64,000 bases of DNA. Origin: Capitulum mitella (lineage: Eukaryota > Arthropoda > Thecostraca > Pollicipedomorpha > Pollicipedidae). The position numbers and the translations under genes are program-made. Below, piece by piece: positions 15,360 to 44,029 of the stretch (position 1 is the stretch's first letter; every line of letters begins with the position of its first letter). The stretch covers positions 10,294,393 through 10,358,392 of the forward strand of contig CP099851.1 in the NCBI GenBank assembly GCA_030062745.1. The letters are read 5' to 3'. The notes beneath the pieces were generated by a model that ran no database searches, was not told the origin of the DNA, and worked only from the letters and a program-made list of their open reading frames with translations.

Positions 15360-18300
15360 CTCGCGCGGACCCGCCTTCGGCGGCTTATGGTTTCACATTT
15401 GGCGTTTTATCCGCCCTCGGCGGGTAGACGCCAGAATGCCAGAGGGGAGGGACAGCCGCCCCCTGAGTGTACCATTTGCGGGAGGGGAGTCGCCCCCTGA
15501 GTGTACCATTTGCGGGACGGGAGTTGCCGGCCGCGTCCGTTTGACGGAAATTCGGCAGTAGCTTTTTGGTACCGTTTTCGACTTTGGACATCCTCCGCTC
15601 AAAAGGAAGAGCTGACAGTAAAAATCTAGCACCACTGTGGGATAACCCAAACATTTTTTCGTACGTTGGCCGCAAAGACATTTCGCTGAATGACAAATTC
15701 AGCAAAGTGTCAGGGCCCCATCTGCAGCAGACCAAGAGCGTTCACGGTCCGAAATACACTGTGCCCGGCCCATTTTTCGCGACATGTTAGGTCTCTGACG
15801 GCCTTTCCTTCAAAAAAAAAAAACAGTTTAAATATTAAGCACCGTCGCAGAACTGATTTGGTACAGGACTGCCTCCATTCTAGCGACAGAATGACCATGA
15901 TGCTGGCTGAATTCAGCCGGCTCTTTGCAATGAAACCAGGAATATACTAGTCAGCTTTCGGTTTGTCTTATTCAAGACATATTTATTTTAGTGGTGGCGA
16001 AAACTACACTACTGAATGGTATCCATGGTATGGTAAACATCCAATGGTAAACTTTTTTTTCAGCCAGGGCTATAGGTAAAAAAAGTTCAGTATGATTGGA
16101 AACGAGTTCATGTCAATTTTTGTTACATTTTAAAAGGATTTTATTTCCGCGATATGATATTTCCATCAACATTGCACGGTCATTGAACAAAATGCCTGCG
16201 TTGGCAAATCCGTAAAACGTTGGCAAATCCGATCAACAGATGTTTACCTTTCACCTAAGTGCCATCAACAACCACAGGCAAAAAAACTGATAGCCATGTG
16301 TTGAGAGGCTGGAGGATGGGATACTGGAAAGGAACGACATGAAATCCTATGAAGAACTTGCCAAAAACACTCCGAAATCGACAGCCGAACTGTCAACGTA
16401 TCCCGCAGAAAAAATACAACGTACAACAGGCCCTCTGCATGTCTGACTCCGAACACCGCACTGGTAACCTGCGCTTCCCAGACGCGGATCCAGCGACTCA
16501 GCTGTTTTAATGACTGTCCTTTGAAATGTCACACTGTCAGGGCATTATTGATCGATTACCCTTTAGTCATTTTAACTTAAAACATCTTCTCCGGAAATAA
16601 GTTATTATAAAAAGTAGCGCAGTCTGTTGAACTGAAGGCATATTACCATTTTGCGCTCCATCTTTCCGTCACCAAAGTAATGAAAGCGACGATACTAGTC
16701 CCGCAAACAAAAGACCATGTCGTCCCCCCACAACTACCTCCTGGATCCGTACCTGGCACTGACTGACTGCGACACGTCGTGATGAGCAGGCTAATTTTCA
16801 TATTCATTAGCGAGCGACTTTGGCCGAATGGAAACACGACAAAAAAATATGGCGCCATCGACGTTTGCTGTATTCATTTTTTCAAGCACGCGCCTGTCAG
16901 GATGCTTTAGTGCGTTCGCGTTTTTTGAAGTGTTGTGATGGATGGATTCCGTTTAGTATGAATGACGTCTAATCCTTAAACCCTACTGCGCTGAATTGGC
17001 CATGGTTACGCAAGTCACGTTCACAGGTCGTCATGGCCCAATGTTGTCATGACCAAGTACTGCTGTTTGAGCTCAGAGAAATAGGTAGCGGCATCGGAAT
17101 ACGTATTTATTTCCTCACGCGTTAAATGCAGTGTGATATTACATTACATCTTCTTGCATAACGCGTTGCTTAGGGTGAATGCTATAATGCGACATATGAT
17201 GGTGTCCTGAATGATTTCTGCAGGAAGGAATTTGCATGGAAATAAATAAATAAAAAACGGTTGCCGATTTGTTTGCTCTACAACGTTGACGCACACGAAA
17301 GACCGACCAACGCCACCACAAACTTCAAAATAGAAACTTCACGTTGAAAAAGTCTGCTGGGGCTAAGCGTCAGAGACATGTTATTCGGAAACAGGGCTTA
17401 TTTCTCAGTTCCATTCGCTCCCCACTGTATTTACGCTTCTTGCAGAATTTAGCAGCGCCACGAAAACGAACAGTGGAGGAAATTGGTCGGCGAACGAGAC
17501 GATGCGCATTTCTTGCATATGCGCATGTATACGATAACCCAACTCTTAACAGAATCGTCTGAATGAAGAGACGCGTTCAACAAAGGTCGCTGTTAATATT
17601 GCGGCAATGAACTGCATGCACTCGGTGATACTTCGGAAACACAAACGTAAGAGGATAGATATAGGCGGGCACGAACATGTAGCGGGAAAATATCGGAGAG
17701 CAAAAGAGTTCACAGGGAAAAGTATCGGATAGGGGTATCCGTGGTTTTATACAGCGCTTCTGCTGCTGCGGCCATTTCGCAATGGGGGGACCACCAACCG
17801 GAGGTTTTCTGGATGTCGCCCCGAACGACTGCTCCGATCTTCCCGAAATTTCGCGCACCTGTGTATTGAACTTTTTCGCACTTTTTAGTGAGAAAATTTT
17901 AAGATTATTAAAGATTATTATTATATTATTATATTATTAAGATAAGATTAAGATATTAAAAAATTTAATAATTCAGACAGGCCACTGACCTGCGACCTCT
18001 TTTTCGAGGGCATATCATGCAGAAATGATGTTACGGCGGGTGTCCTCGTCGATTAACAATCGTCTTAACTTATTTGCGTTAGTCACTCCTACTCAGTCTT
18101 AAAGACTGGGGTCACCCTTGGTGTCAGTGACCTTCGCGCTGCAGTCCTTATTTGGGCCAAAATCATCTTACGTCAGAACCATGAATTGATGTCATTGCCC
18201 ATCTGACTTTTTATCAACCTTGGATTTGGATATGAGCCAGTAATGGGTAAAGCTGACGTGTAGACCAACAGCAGTATGAGTTCTTATTCATCGTCAAAAG

Positions 18301-18640
18301 TCGTTCTGGCTCCTTAAAGCGCCCTCCAAGTTAAGCTACGTCTCATAAGATCCAGTAAAAACCCGAATCCATCGACACGACCTCCTTCGAGGTCACCTCT
18401 AAGTCACCGTTGGGTCTATAAGGGTCAAAGTGGACATCCTCGTATAGCTAAAAGCCCCAGCTAGAGGCTCATTTTTATTTCGTTGCTCTAACACGTCTTT
18501 TTTTGAAATGGCTGGAAATTGCACCCCCCCCTGCTGTACTGTCGAAGGCTGCCAAATAGCGCATACTGGCAAGAGTTAATGAATATTTGGGGGAGTGAAG
18601 GAGGACATCATAAGCCATACCACATAGCATCTGAACCTCA
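15360..18640. other. Intergenic sequence without supported genes
   Basis: I see no coding exon with family resemblance or good paired splice sites. There is a short tandem duplication at about 15440-15520 (GAGTGTACCATTTGCGGGA twice) and an AT-rich low-complexity stretch of TTATTA/ATTAAG at 17885-17965. Remaining open frames are short. Confidence 0.5.
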
Positions 18641-18646
18641 ACTACT

Positions 18647-18670
18647 TCTGCTTGAACAGGTTCAAGCAGA
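18647..18670. repeat. Short perfect inverted repeat (hairpin)
   Basis: TCTGCTTGAAC, two bases, then GTTCAAGCAGA: 11-bp arms separated by AG. It lies about 60 bp before a second, longer inverted repeat. Confidence 0.8.
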
Positions 18671-18726
18671 GAGCAAACTGTTCAGGTGGCTTTGATCAGG
18701 CATAGATGATCATATGAAGGGTCATA

Positions 18727-18771
18727 TGAAGATGTTTGCTCAAACATGCTATGTTACAGCAAACATCTTCA
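18727..18771. repeat. Inverted repeat with 14-bp arms and 17-bp loop
   Basis: TGAAGATGTTTGCT at 18727-18740 is the exact reverse complement of AGCAAACATCTTCA at 18758-18771. The phrase CAGGTGGCTT(A)TGATC follows both this hairpin and the one at 18647, so the pair may be termini or a stem of a small element. No product is assigned. Confidence 0.8.
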
Positions 18772-19272
18772 GGTGGCTTATGATCCACAGGGAGTAGATC
18801 CGGAAGTCCGCCAGCGAGGTCAACATGGACTGGAGGGGATACATATATTCGGGAATTGGGAGCCGCTTGCTTTCTGCTTTTTTATTACTGTCTTTCTACA
18901 TTTTGTCTGCTTTCATTATATTTTTGGCCCGCATGGGAGAAGCCTGTGACCCACGCAGGTCCCCCTCCCTCCTGGATTCGTGCCAGGCGACCTGGCAGGG
19001 CGAAACCATGGAAGGACCAACGGGTCATGACCCTTCCTTTGGGGCTGAAACTTAAACTTTTTTTACGCACCAAAAATGGAAATCAAGAAAAATCCCGAAA
19101 CTTAAAAAAATGCAGTGGCCGAAACCCGAGAGATTTTTGTTTTGAGGGGCTTAGTTTTGTCCTAATCGCCTCCTTGGCCACATCCTGACTTTACCCTTGC
19201 AATCTGGTAGCTGTTTGCTAGCTGATAATGCACTGTTCGTAAATAATCCTTTTACTGTATTTTGCCGTTTAA

Positions 19273-20496
19273 CCCGCGCACGACCGTCGGTCCGTCCCGA
19301 ACATCGGCGACTGGGGGGAGCAGTTGACTGCCCCCCCCTCTAACTCACGAACGGTTGGTCGCACGATAAAAATAAGCATACCGTTGGAAAGCCTGTGACG
19401 AGTAGAGCTCGAAACTGGTCTCATTTCTAGTTTTAGATAATATGTAAGCCAATTTACGCCCTATATATGTCTTCTCATAGCCGACTGCATGAGACCGAGA
19501 AATGGCCTGAATCTCAAGGGCTGTGACTAATAACGCATAGGTAAAGGCACCAGCGCACAAGTAAATGTCCACGGATGCCGATACACGTCTAATTTCCTCA
19601 GATTTGTTCAATATATACGCCGAAACGTTGAGTTTCGGCGTAAGACACCGTAATTCTCCCGTCAGCCGTCACTGTGCGCCGCTGCTGTATGCGGTACCAA
19701 ATTGACGGGAACTAATTTTAGCGTTCCTTTATTTTCGCGAAAAAGACGATCTATGTCAATTTTATTGATCTTTGTGGTTCTTGTGATGGTTTCTCATGCT
19801 TAAATTGTGGAAAAATTGATTAGTTGTCAATCTACAAAGTTGGCGGAGCTTTATTCGCGAGAGCCTGTTTATTTCCAAAATATGCTACTTTTTCAAACTT
19901 TTTGGGGTTCCTGGTATTAATTACGTCTGTACAAGTTATTTCTGCCATTTTCTACCCATTCTGAGTAATTCATCGTCGACTTTGACGGTGGTACATTTTG
20001 GCTCAATACAGTTATTCGTGACCTGACCTCAGGTCAATGGCTGGAAGTCACTGATACTTTGCCCAATGACGGTAACTAGATGTCTGCATCACTCCACACT
20101 AAAAATGTTATGGAATATTCCGTCAATTTCCGAAAAAAACGGCGATATGTCTTAAAAATGGGCTTGACCTTAGGTCAATGACCCGGAAATTTCCGAAAAA
20201 TCTGAGATAGCAGATTTGTTGCATCTATCACGATCACTAATCCCTGAAAGTATTATTGGGATATCTTGTTTTCCGAAAAAGTTAGAGGGCGCTAAACTTT
20301 TTTTGACATAGGTCTGTTTGACCTGACCTAGGTCAAGCACCTGACGTGACCTGAGGTCAAAATTTTGACAAGAGACATAAAATTGGTGGAGCAAAAGGTG
20401 CACAAAGTGTCGTGACTCTGTGTTTGTTGGTTCTCTTGCAATCCCAGAAAAACCTCAGGGGGGGTCAGTCAACTGCCCCCCCCAGTCGGGGACGGG
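19273..20496 (+). mobile_element. piggyBac-like non-autonomous element bounded by TTAA, 1224 bp
   Basis: The element is flanked by TTAA at 19269-19272 and 20497-20500 and starts CCCG; its other end, read in reverse, is CCCGTCCCCGACTGGGG. Subterminal sequences near both ends form inverted repeats (GACTGGGGGG, GCAGTTGACTG, CCCCCCC). TTAA targets and CCC-initial termini are typical of piggyBac transposons. No transposase frame is present. The interior has several TGACCT/AGGTCA words. A diverged copy lies at 14138-15350. Confidence 0.65.
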
Positions 20497-20500
20497 TTAA

Positions 20501-21230
20501 TATTTTATCCATTCCATTTATGCTGTCCCAGATTTCTCTCCGATGTTTTGCGTTCGATAGTTTTCCATTCGATGTCTTGTTCAGAGGCATCTTTCTGTTT
20601 CGATATCTATTCCTGATCCATATGTTGCCGTTTATAATCGCTCGCGTTCGATACTTATTACTGTCGATATTTATCCTTGTGAGCGTTTTGCATGCCTTCA
20701 TATTTTTCATTCAAATCAACTAAACGGCGTAGTTTGTCCTGTAATCCACGTGATATTTCTTGCAAAGAACAAACGGCTTGGCGATTCGTTAAAAAGTTGT
20801 TAGAGCAAACATGTAAAGAAATAAAACAAAGTAGATAACCGATGAATGCATTTTCGTGCTTTCGTGACGAGTGACACTCAGAAAGACGACACACAAAAAG
20901 GCCTTTTAACTCGAATTGCTCAGAACATCCTAAACGTTACAACAGTAAACTCTGAGCCTGACCGTTACCAAACAATCATCACCGGGCATTTTCCACCGTT
21001 CTTCAGAGCTGCACCAAAATGACGGCATTCATTCTCCCATTACGCTCAAGACATGAGAATTCTGGGGATCCGCCCGTCCGCCTCATATCGGGTCCACCGG
21101 ATCCGATCAAATCCACCGCCTTCGACGTCGCCACTTGAACGTCCGCCTCCCTAAGCCGTCGTTTCATAAACGGGCCACGCTAATCCCGTTATCTCATCAA
21201 ACTTCTGGCGAGAAGAGCCGTCGGCCGGGC
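20501..21230. other. Intergenic sequence, nothing supported
   Basis: AT-richer sequence containing repeated words such as TCGATATTTAT and CGTTCGATA at 20545-20670. No exon or RNA gene is recognised before the minisatellite that starts at about 21236. Confidence 0.45.
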
Positions 21231-21235
21231 TGCAG

Positions 21236-21990
21236 TGGCCGCTGGGACTCTGTGATGATCTCTGCCAGCGAGAGATCGCCGGGACTCTGTGATGACCTCC
21301 TCTGCCGGCGAGAGATCGTTCTATGATGACCTCTGCCGGCGAGAGACCGTCGGGACTCTGTGATAACCTCCTCTGTCGGCGAGAGACCGTCGGGACTCTG
21401 TGATAACCTCCTCTGTCGGCGAGAGACCGTCGGGACTGTGTGATGACCTCTGCCGGCGAGAGACCGCCAGGACTCTGTGATAACCTCCTCTGTCGGCGAG
21501 AGACCGCCAGGACTCTGTGATAACCTCCTCTGTCGGCGAGAGACCGCCAGGACTCTGTGATAACCTCCTCTGTCGGCGAGAGACCGCCGGAGCTGTGTGA
21601 TGACCTCTGCCGGCGAGAGACCGCCGGGGCTGTGTGATGACCTCTGCCGGCGAGAGACCGCTGGGACTGTGATAACCCCTTCTGTCGGCGAGAGACCGTC
21701 GGGACTCTGTGATAACCTCCTCTGTCGGCGAGAGACCACCGGGACTGTGATAACCTCTTTCGTCGGCGAGAGACCGCCGGGACTGTGATAACCTCTTCTG
21801 CCGGCGAGAGACCGCCGGGACTGTGTGATGACCTCCTCTGCCGGCGAGGGACCGCTGGGATTTTGTGATGGTCTCTGTCGGCGAGAGACCGCCGGGACTG
21901 CGTGATGGTCTCTGTCGGTGAGAGACCGCTGGGACTTTGTGATGAACTCCTCTGTCGGTGAGAGACCGCCGGGACTGTGTGATGGTCTCT
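21236..21990. repeat. Minisatellite of about 37-40 bp, roughly 19 copies
   Basis: The unit is GGCGAGAGACCG(C/T)CGGGACT followed by (CT)GTGTGAT(A/G)ACCTC(CTCT)G(C/T)C. Unit length varies by small indels. Long frames on the minus strand (GLSPTEEVITESRRSLADRG-like) cycle through phases and are not genes. Confidence 0.95.
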
Positions 21991-22379
21991 GCCGCTCTGT
22001 TCTGCCGATCGCAGCTGGCGCTGTTGGTGCGCGCTCTATGATGAAGGCGTGAGATCATCTGTTTATTGCTGCGACCATCGGGTCAAACGCGTGACTTCCC
22101 AGCTGACGGCATGCTGGGCATTATAGTAAGACAACGTGTACCAAAAGATAATGAACGAACAAGTCCAAAACATTCCCTCACAGAATCGGAAACGATCTAC
22201 TGGTAAGTAATAAGAGTGCGGGACTAAAACGAACATACGGAGGGTACGTTAATGATTCGCGACTATTCGTGGACAAACAGAACCACCTCAAATCCATACA
22301 GCTTCGTTTCTGACCCAAATGGAACACGAACTAGTTGAGTAACAGTTGTAAACGAACAGAGTCATTCGTGCAGGCGTAG

Positions 22380-23121
22380 CAGTGGGTCGGTCAGGTAGCG
22401 CGGCGGCCTTGTCAACTTGACGACTGTAGTATCCAGAGTCTGGCGTACGCCCGCGTCTTGAGCTCCTGCTGCGGATCGGTGTGGCGTAGCACGCGCCACC
22501 GGCGGTGGCCTGACCGCAGTCGAGGCCGGGCTGGGCCGGGCGGGGCCGGCTGGAAGGAGAGGCGCCTGGTCAGTGTGACGGTGATGATGTGGAACGACTG
22601 TTTGTCAGGTCTGGAACGACTATGCCAGCCCTGTTTGCTGACTGTATTACAAGGACCTTAACCGACGCCCTGGGTTTTTGCATGGAAAGAAATAGCATCG
22701 AAACGAATCTACTCCCATCAATTTAAAAAGCGCTCCCATGCCGACATAAGGGCTCAAAACTTTGCCCTTCTGCTTTCCGCCGACAGTCAGCTCACTGGAG
22801 TTCATCAACACAACATCAGCGCCGTCATCATCGTAAACTTGGCAAAACATCGCGCCGACTTACGAAGCTCCGGCCGCGCTCTGCGCTTAGATTGACGGCG
22901 AAAGGAAGGCGGCTCAGTGGCGGGCTGTTTCCACTGCCGGCCGCCAGGGGCGCTGCGGTGGCGCTCGATCGAACCGTGCGCGTCTGCGGGGCGCCGCCGC
23001 CGGCCCGCTGCGCCCGTCCGCGCTGATGCGGTTATCGCGCCGCCCGCGGCCAGCCGGCAGCCCGCTCCCAGCGCCAGTGGCCACCGGAGCCGCGCCTGCC
23101 GCCGGCGTCGCAGCCAGCACG
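22380..23121 (+). promoter_or_regulatory. CpG-rich block, possible promoter and non-coding first exon
   Basis: The stretch from about 22460, and especially 22870-23121, is very GC- and CpG-rich compared with its surroundings. It ends in a strong splice donor, CAGCACG|GTGAGTCGCC, at about 23121. It lies upstream of, and on the same strand as, the TARP-like gene whose ATG is at 27263. It could hold that gene's promoter and an untranslated first exon. No TATA box or transcript evidence is available, and a free-standing CpG island is equally possible. Confidence 0.35.
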
Positions 23122-23309
23122 GTGAGTCGCCCCTGAGCGCACGACTGCCGGCCTGAAGAGAAGGCGGTGAGGGCCGGGGACTGACTAGAGATCCAGAGCT
23201 TTTAAGGGTGAAGAATCACTGCTTTCAGACATTTTAACATGGGGCATTGACCTGAAATTCTACTAGGCCTTCAACAGTTAACGTCAGGCGAAAAGGACGA
23301 CAACTACCC

Positions 23310-23660
23310 ACTGGGCGGACAGTGCTGTTGACGGTGGAAGTGTTGTTGACGGTACACAGTGCTGTGGATGGCGGAGAGCAATGTTGACGGTTCACAGTGC
23401 TGGTGACGGTGAACAGCACTGTTGGGGAAGACAGCACTGTTGACGGTGGGTCAGTGCTGTTGACGGTGGACGATGTTGTTAATGGTGGACAGCATTGTTG
23501 ATGGTGGGACAGTGCTGTTGACGCTGGACAAAACTGTTGGTGGACAGGACTATTGCCGGTGGGACAGTGCTGTCGACAGTGGACGGTGCTGTTGATGGTG
23601 GACAGCACTGCCGGCGGTGGGACAGCACTGCCGGCGGTGGGACAGTGCTGTTGGCCGTGG
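23310..23660. repeat. Degenerate minisatellite on GACGGTGGACAG, units about 25-30 bp
   Basis: Words such as CTGTTGACGGTGGACAG and GGTGGGACAGTGCTGTTG recur with variable spacing. Frames through it (for example minus strand 23234-23758) are products of the repeat. It is followed by a G-run at 23680. Confidence 0.85.
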
Positions 23661-23779
23661 CTAAACGTCTGGGTTTGGGGGGGGGGGCGGGATGGGGACG
23701 CGGCCATTTTAAGACGGCATTTCTTTGCGGTCAGCGCCATGCTGCGGGCTATCGTCATATTCTAGCGTTAAGGGGGTAG

Positions 23780-24960
23780 AGCGCACCACCGTGCGTTCCA
23801 CTGGTCCCGCTGACCCTTCTTTTCGACAGCGTAGCGTAATTATAACACTCAGGTTAAGGGAGATGTGGCACTTGATCTACCTACCTACCTACCTACCCAT
23901 CTAGCTACTTACCAGCCTTGAATGATTTTAACAATAGCCCTACCGCACTACGTGGAAGAATTTCCTCAAAATGATACCCGACCCTGCCTACCTCGAAAAC
24001 GATCCTACGCTGATAGTTGATTGCTACCTAACCGAATGAAGAGTCTCCTTTGAGGACATGGGTAATATTGGCGAAACGGACCATTTATTTTCAAAGGCGC
24101 TCCAATCTGTCCAATTTAATTTCCACGGCTAAATGTGATAGATGGCATTGCTTAAACAGGGAAAATGTTCCCTGTTGGTCGTTTCTTCGGAAAGATGTTC
24201 CGGTAGTACCAGAAATGTCACTGATTACGTTTCCATAGCTAATTTTTCTGGCACAAATGCGAAGGAACATCAAAATGCGGTTAATTAAGAACTACATTTC
24301 GAATTCATCCGCAATTTTGGGCCCAATACGAGTGTGATGTTACACTGCTACCATTCATTTATTTGCACCCGTTTGTGATATTTCGCAGCAGTTGGGAATA
24401 AGACATGGCTAAATAGGATGCGAGGAAATTCGCGGGAAATTGCTCTGGTACCCGGTGTATCAGTGTTGAAACGGCATATCCGTCATAAATCGCGCTCTGG
24501 GGCTAAATGCTGCAACACGGGGACCTGAACTGAAAGCACGAGTCGAAGGTGTACTATTCCCTTGAAGTATGTCCTGCTTTCTCTGGTGACCACAGAAGTT
24601 GCCGTGCACGGCCATGCAGGGTGTCGATTTCTATTCTTTTGTGGGAGCACGCCCTCCCCCAATACGGATCCCAGCCCCCCAAACATGACTTTTGTCCCCT
24701 CCCCTAAATATTTTCCGCCAGTCTTAACGAGGGAAATGGTTAAGACGTACGGACGTAATGAGGTCAATGGATTAGGCAGAAAGTACAGAATACGGCATTA
24801 AGCATCCAGAAGCATTTAGCAATTGAAAACTGTTTTTGACTATTGTGGTCGCACATTGCCTCAATCACGTATAGCGTGCATATATATCGCATAAGATTTA
24901 CCTGCTTGAACCCTAAAGGACATAAATTCTACTTTGCCTCCGTCGCTGTGTGCGAATACG
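23780..24960. other. Non-coding sequence, no gene seen
   Basis: It contains a short CTAC tetranucleotide repeat at 23877-23896 and otherwise unremarkable sequence. No exon with credible borders is recognised. It would be intronic if the CpG block at 22.9 kb is the first exon of the TARP-like gene. Confidence 0.4.
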
Positions 24961-24969
24961 ATGACAGCC

Positions 24970-25445
24970 ATGGTCGGGTCCAAGGGGGACGATGGGGGCG
25001 ATTCCCTCCCGACGACCCTGAAAGGGGTGGGGAGGGGCCCTTTTGGGGTCCCTCTCAGACTCAGTAGGGGACCCGAAGGGGGCAGTATGAGCTTCACAGG
25101 GCCTCTGTGAAAAGTTGGCGGGTCTTGATGCCGTCAGGGGCCTCCGGGAGGGTTAAACGGCCCCTTAGACGGATAGAAGGGCCCCTTAAACCCCCAAAGG
25201 ATCCCTGAGACTTCAACAGGGCCAGTGTCCATGAGACCGCCTAGAGGGATCATAGGGCCCTGAGACAACAAAGATGATGACTGATTCCTAGGAAGGCATA
25301 GGTAGTCATAGAGGCCACTGAACGTCATAGGGGCCCAAAATGGGCTTTACGTATCTGTGTAAAAATCTGAAGGTTCCTTTTGCGGAGGGCCTCCGGGAGG
25401 CTTAATGAGGCCCTGAGACGGCAAGATGGCCCCTTAGACTTGCTC
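24970..25445. repeat. Second copy of the interior of the 2.56-kb hAT-like element
   Basis: The stretch matches 2275-2960 in order: GGGTCCAA(A)GGGG, GAGCTTCAC, TCTTGATGC(A/C)GTCAG, GGCCTCCGGGAGGGTTAA and GGCCCCTTAGACGG-type units. It lacks the A/C/G homopolymer block of the first copy. I could not find the CAG(T/G)GGCG termini here, so it appears truncated. Confidence 0.6.
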
Positions 25446-26922
25446 CGAATTCCCCTCAAGCATGCCGTAACTGAAATGTGACGGCATAGGTGATACGAAA
25501 ACACTGACAACCAGCGCATTCAAATACAGGCACATTTGTCAACTTACCCGTTCTACCGAAATTGTCCGATCAGGGGTGCACTGCTCTTGTGCACAGTTAG
25601 TAGATCAAATAGTTTTAATGCGAATCACACTAGTGTTTTCAATTTCTTTTGCGTTTTAGATGGCCTATGGGAGCGGCTCGAGTACGATGCCTTCTCCCTA
25701 GCGGGCGCACCTATGTCCTTCGCAACCAATCACCCCGGCTGTCCCGTGTCAGCTCGGCCGCTGGAGTGCCGTATTACGTGATGTGATCGCAAGTCTCAAA
25801 ATTTCTAACGGGTCATATCCAGTAACACGAATTTTCGAAATCAGCATTTATTACTTTTCAAAGAAAACTTTCAAAAAAGCGCATTGGAGGTAAAATGGAG
25901 AAAGGCAAAATGAAGCCATAATTGTTGAAATTATCGAGAAAAATCTGGACTCGCGGGGTGTCATGCCGACATTGCTATACAACGGTTCGCTCGCCTGGGG
26001 TTCTTCTGTGCCGTGTGACTCAGCTGCACTGCGGAACAGTATACCGATTTACGCAGCAGGCAGGCGAAGGAAAGAAGGCGCGCGTAGGGACAGCGGTGCC
26101 GTCCGAAATTCCACAGCTTCATAAGGGTTGCAAATTTTCAGGGTTTAAAATCAGCGATGTTCAGAACCATTCCTTGTTGAGCCATGTGGTAGGTCATTTG
26201 GACCAGCAGCACGGCCTGCCTAAACGTTTCTGCCGTTTTCTCTGATGTAAATGGCCAAAGTTAGAGGAATTCACTGATGCAAATGCCGTATTTTTGCATA
26301 AGGGGAATCCTTAGGGATTATCTAGCTTTGTTTTATATGGGGAGAAAAGTGCGAAACGTTTAAATGGGCGACTAGTTTGTGGCAAGTTCCATTCTTTGGG
26401 CAGATGCGTCTCCGTCTAAAAGCCGTGGCTGGGGGACCGGTTCCAAAAATATCTGTCCCAAAAAAGACTGGCGAGACAAGGTATTTCCCTTTTTGTCCCA
26501 CAATGGGCCCATGTCACCCCCTTGTCATGCATAAAACCACATAAATTCACGCCAGTGGATCAGGTTAACACCTAGATTTGCATATCCCTCATGAGGTCAA
26601 ACGGATCACATCTATGCTAAACCAGGCATATTTTTGCTTCAGACTCCCTGTTTGGAGCACGAAATAAGTATGTTACTTAGTCCTAGCGGCCCTCGTGAGA
26701 TCCAAAGATCGGATACCAATGATAACATTAGTTCACGAATCCCGTCTCAGCCACGGCAGGCATTTGTTAGCCCTATCCTCATGTTAAATAAACTCTTCCA
26801 GAATCCGGAGGGTCATTTACAAACTCGAGCGCGCCGTCCTTGGGGCCCATTGCCGTCAGAGTTTCAAGAGACCCCTAATTTTATTACTAAGTCACTGCAT
26901 CTCCATTGATTTCACGTAGTCT

Positions 26923-27260
26923 TGACGTCATTATTGTCACTGTAGTGAGGTCTGCTAACGACATCATCAGATCACATCTTCAGTGGCATCACTAGTCGTC
27001 TAGGCTTCAGGTCGACGCCGTATTGTCAGATTAAAATAACGCCACAAACCCGACAGGTTTCAACCGATGTCACCACGTCCTTGAACCTCCAGTAACGTCA
27101 CCAAAACGCCAAGTCTCCAGTGACAGCACCAGTGACTGCACCATCGTGCGTCCAGTGATGTCAGAAGGTCATCAGATCTCCACTAACGGCACCAACTCGT
27201 CCGAGCCCCCAGTGACATCACTAGGCCGTCAGTGACGTCACTAGGTCGTCAGTGACGTCA
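26923..27260 (+). promoter_or_regulatory. Cluster of CRE-like palindromes (TGACGTCA) upstream of the TARP-like start codon
   Basis: The full palindrome TGACGTCA, the consensus site of CREB/ATF bZIP factors, occurs at 26923-26930, 27233-27240 and 27253-27260. A further copy lies inside exon 1 at 27430-27437. Near-matches (GTGACATCAC, GTGATGTCAG, GTAACGTCAC) fill the space between. This looks like a degenerate array from which perfect sites survive. A regulatory role is inference. Confidence 0.4.
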
Positions 27261-27262
27261 TC

Positions 27263-27270
<8 letters not shown>
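27211..27270 (+). repeat. Three 20-bp tandem repeats, the last one containing the start codon
   Basis: Units AGTGACATCACTAGGCCGTC, AGTGACGTCACTAGGTCGTC and AGTGACGTCATCATGTCGTC lie head to tail at 27211, 27231 and 27251. The ATG at 27263 of the TARP-like gene lies in the third unit, at the place where the others read AGG. Confidence 0.95.
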
Positions 27271-43322
<16,052 letters not shown>

Positions 43323-44020
43323 GTCGAACGAGGAGGGGAGAGCGGAAGTAGCTGGTGAGATGTCGTGCCAAGGTGTGCCAAGATGTCATGTTTGTCATGC
43401 GTGTCCGTTATTGTCACGTGGTGGATTGAGGATTCATTGTCACCGGGTCAAAATACATTCGTACCACGTTTGATAGAATATGGTTTGTTATGAAGGTAGA
43501 CGTGAAGACACATCACAAACTAGAAAAAGAACATCAGAACAGTCCTTGTCTGCCGTTGAATTTCTTATCAACTCGATTCACGCCCAGTCATCGAACGTTA
43601 TCGTCATGTGATCAAGCACAGAGGATGGCGTCACCGAGCTCTGGATGTTCCCTTCATTGAATCTAACTGGCGGTGGGTAGTTCCCAGACGTGACTGGACA
43701 CTGACCGTGGTGACTCGCAACAGTCTGACGACGGTCTTCGGTGGCGTTACGTTAGGTGATCTGTTTGAGACAGTTCGACACTGCTGCTCCAGGCTTGTTT
43801 CAGACCTCGTGTGCCGCTCCAGCCACCGGCGGCAGCTGGCAGTTGGAGGTAGGCGGACAGCTGCCGACCGGACAGGTCAGTGGCGGGCGTCATTACGGCT
43901 CGAGAAAGGTAGCAGCGACCCCCCTCCGCCGCCCTTCAGATGAAACACGTTCATTAAACAGCTGACCTGGGTCGGGCCCGGTTTATGCGGCGCCGCCGCC
44001 TGCCGAAACGGACTCCACTC
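43323..44020. other. 3' flank of the TARP-like gene; GC-rich patch with ambiguous coding signs
   Basis: After the TGA there is ordinary sequence, then from 43790 to 43925 a GC-rich patch. On + it follows a fair acceptor (TTGTTTCAG). On minus it contains an open run. I cannot decide the strand or frame, so no exon is called. Confidence 0.3.
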
Positions 44021-44029
44021 AGCACGACC

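Noticed and set aside
21197..22058. 180- and 245-codon minus-strand frames (SRRSLADRGGYH repeats)
   Set aside because: Translation of the 37-40-bp minisatellite.
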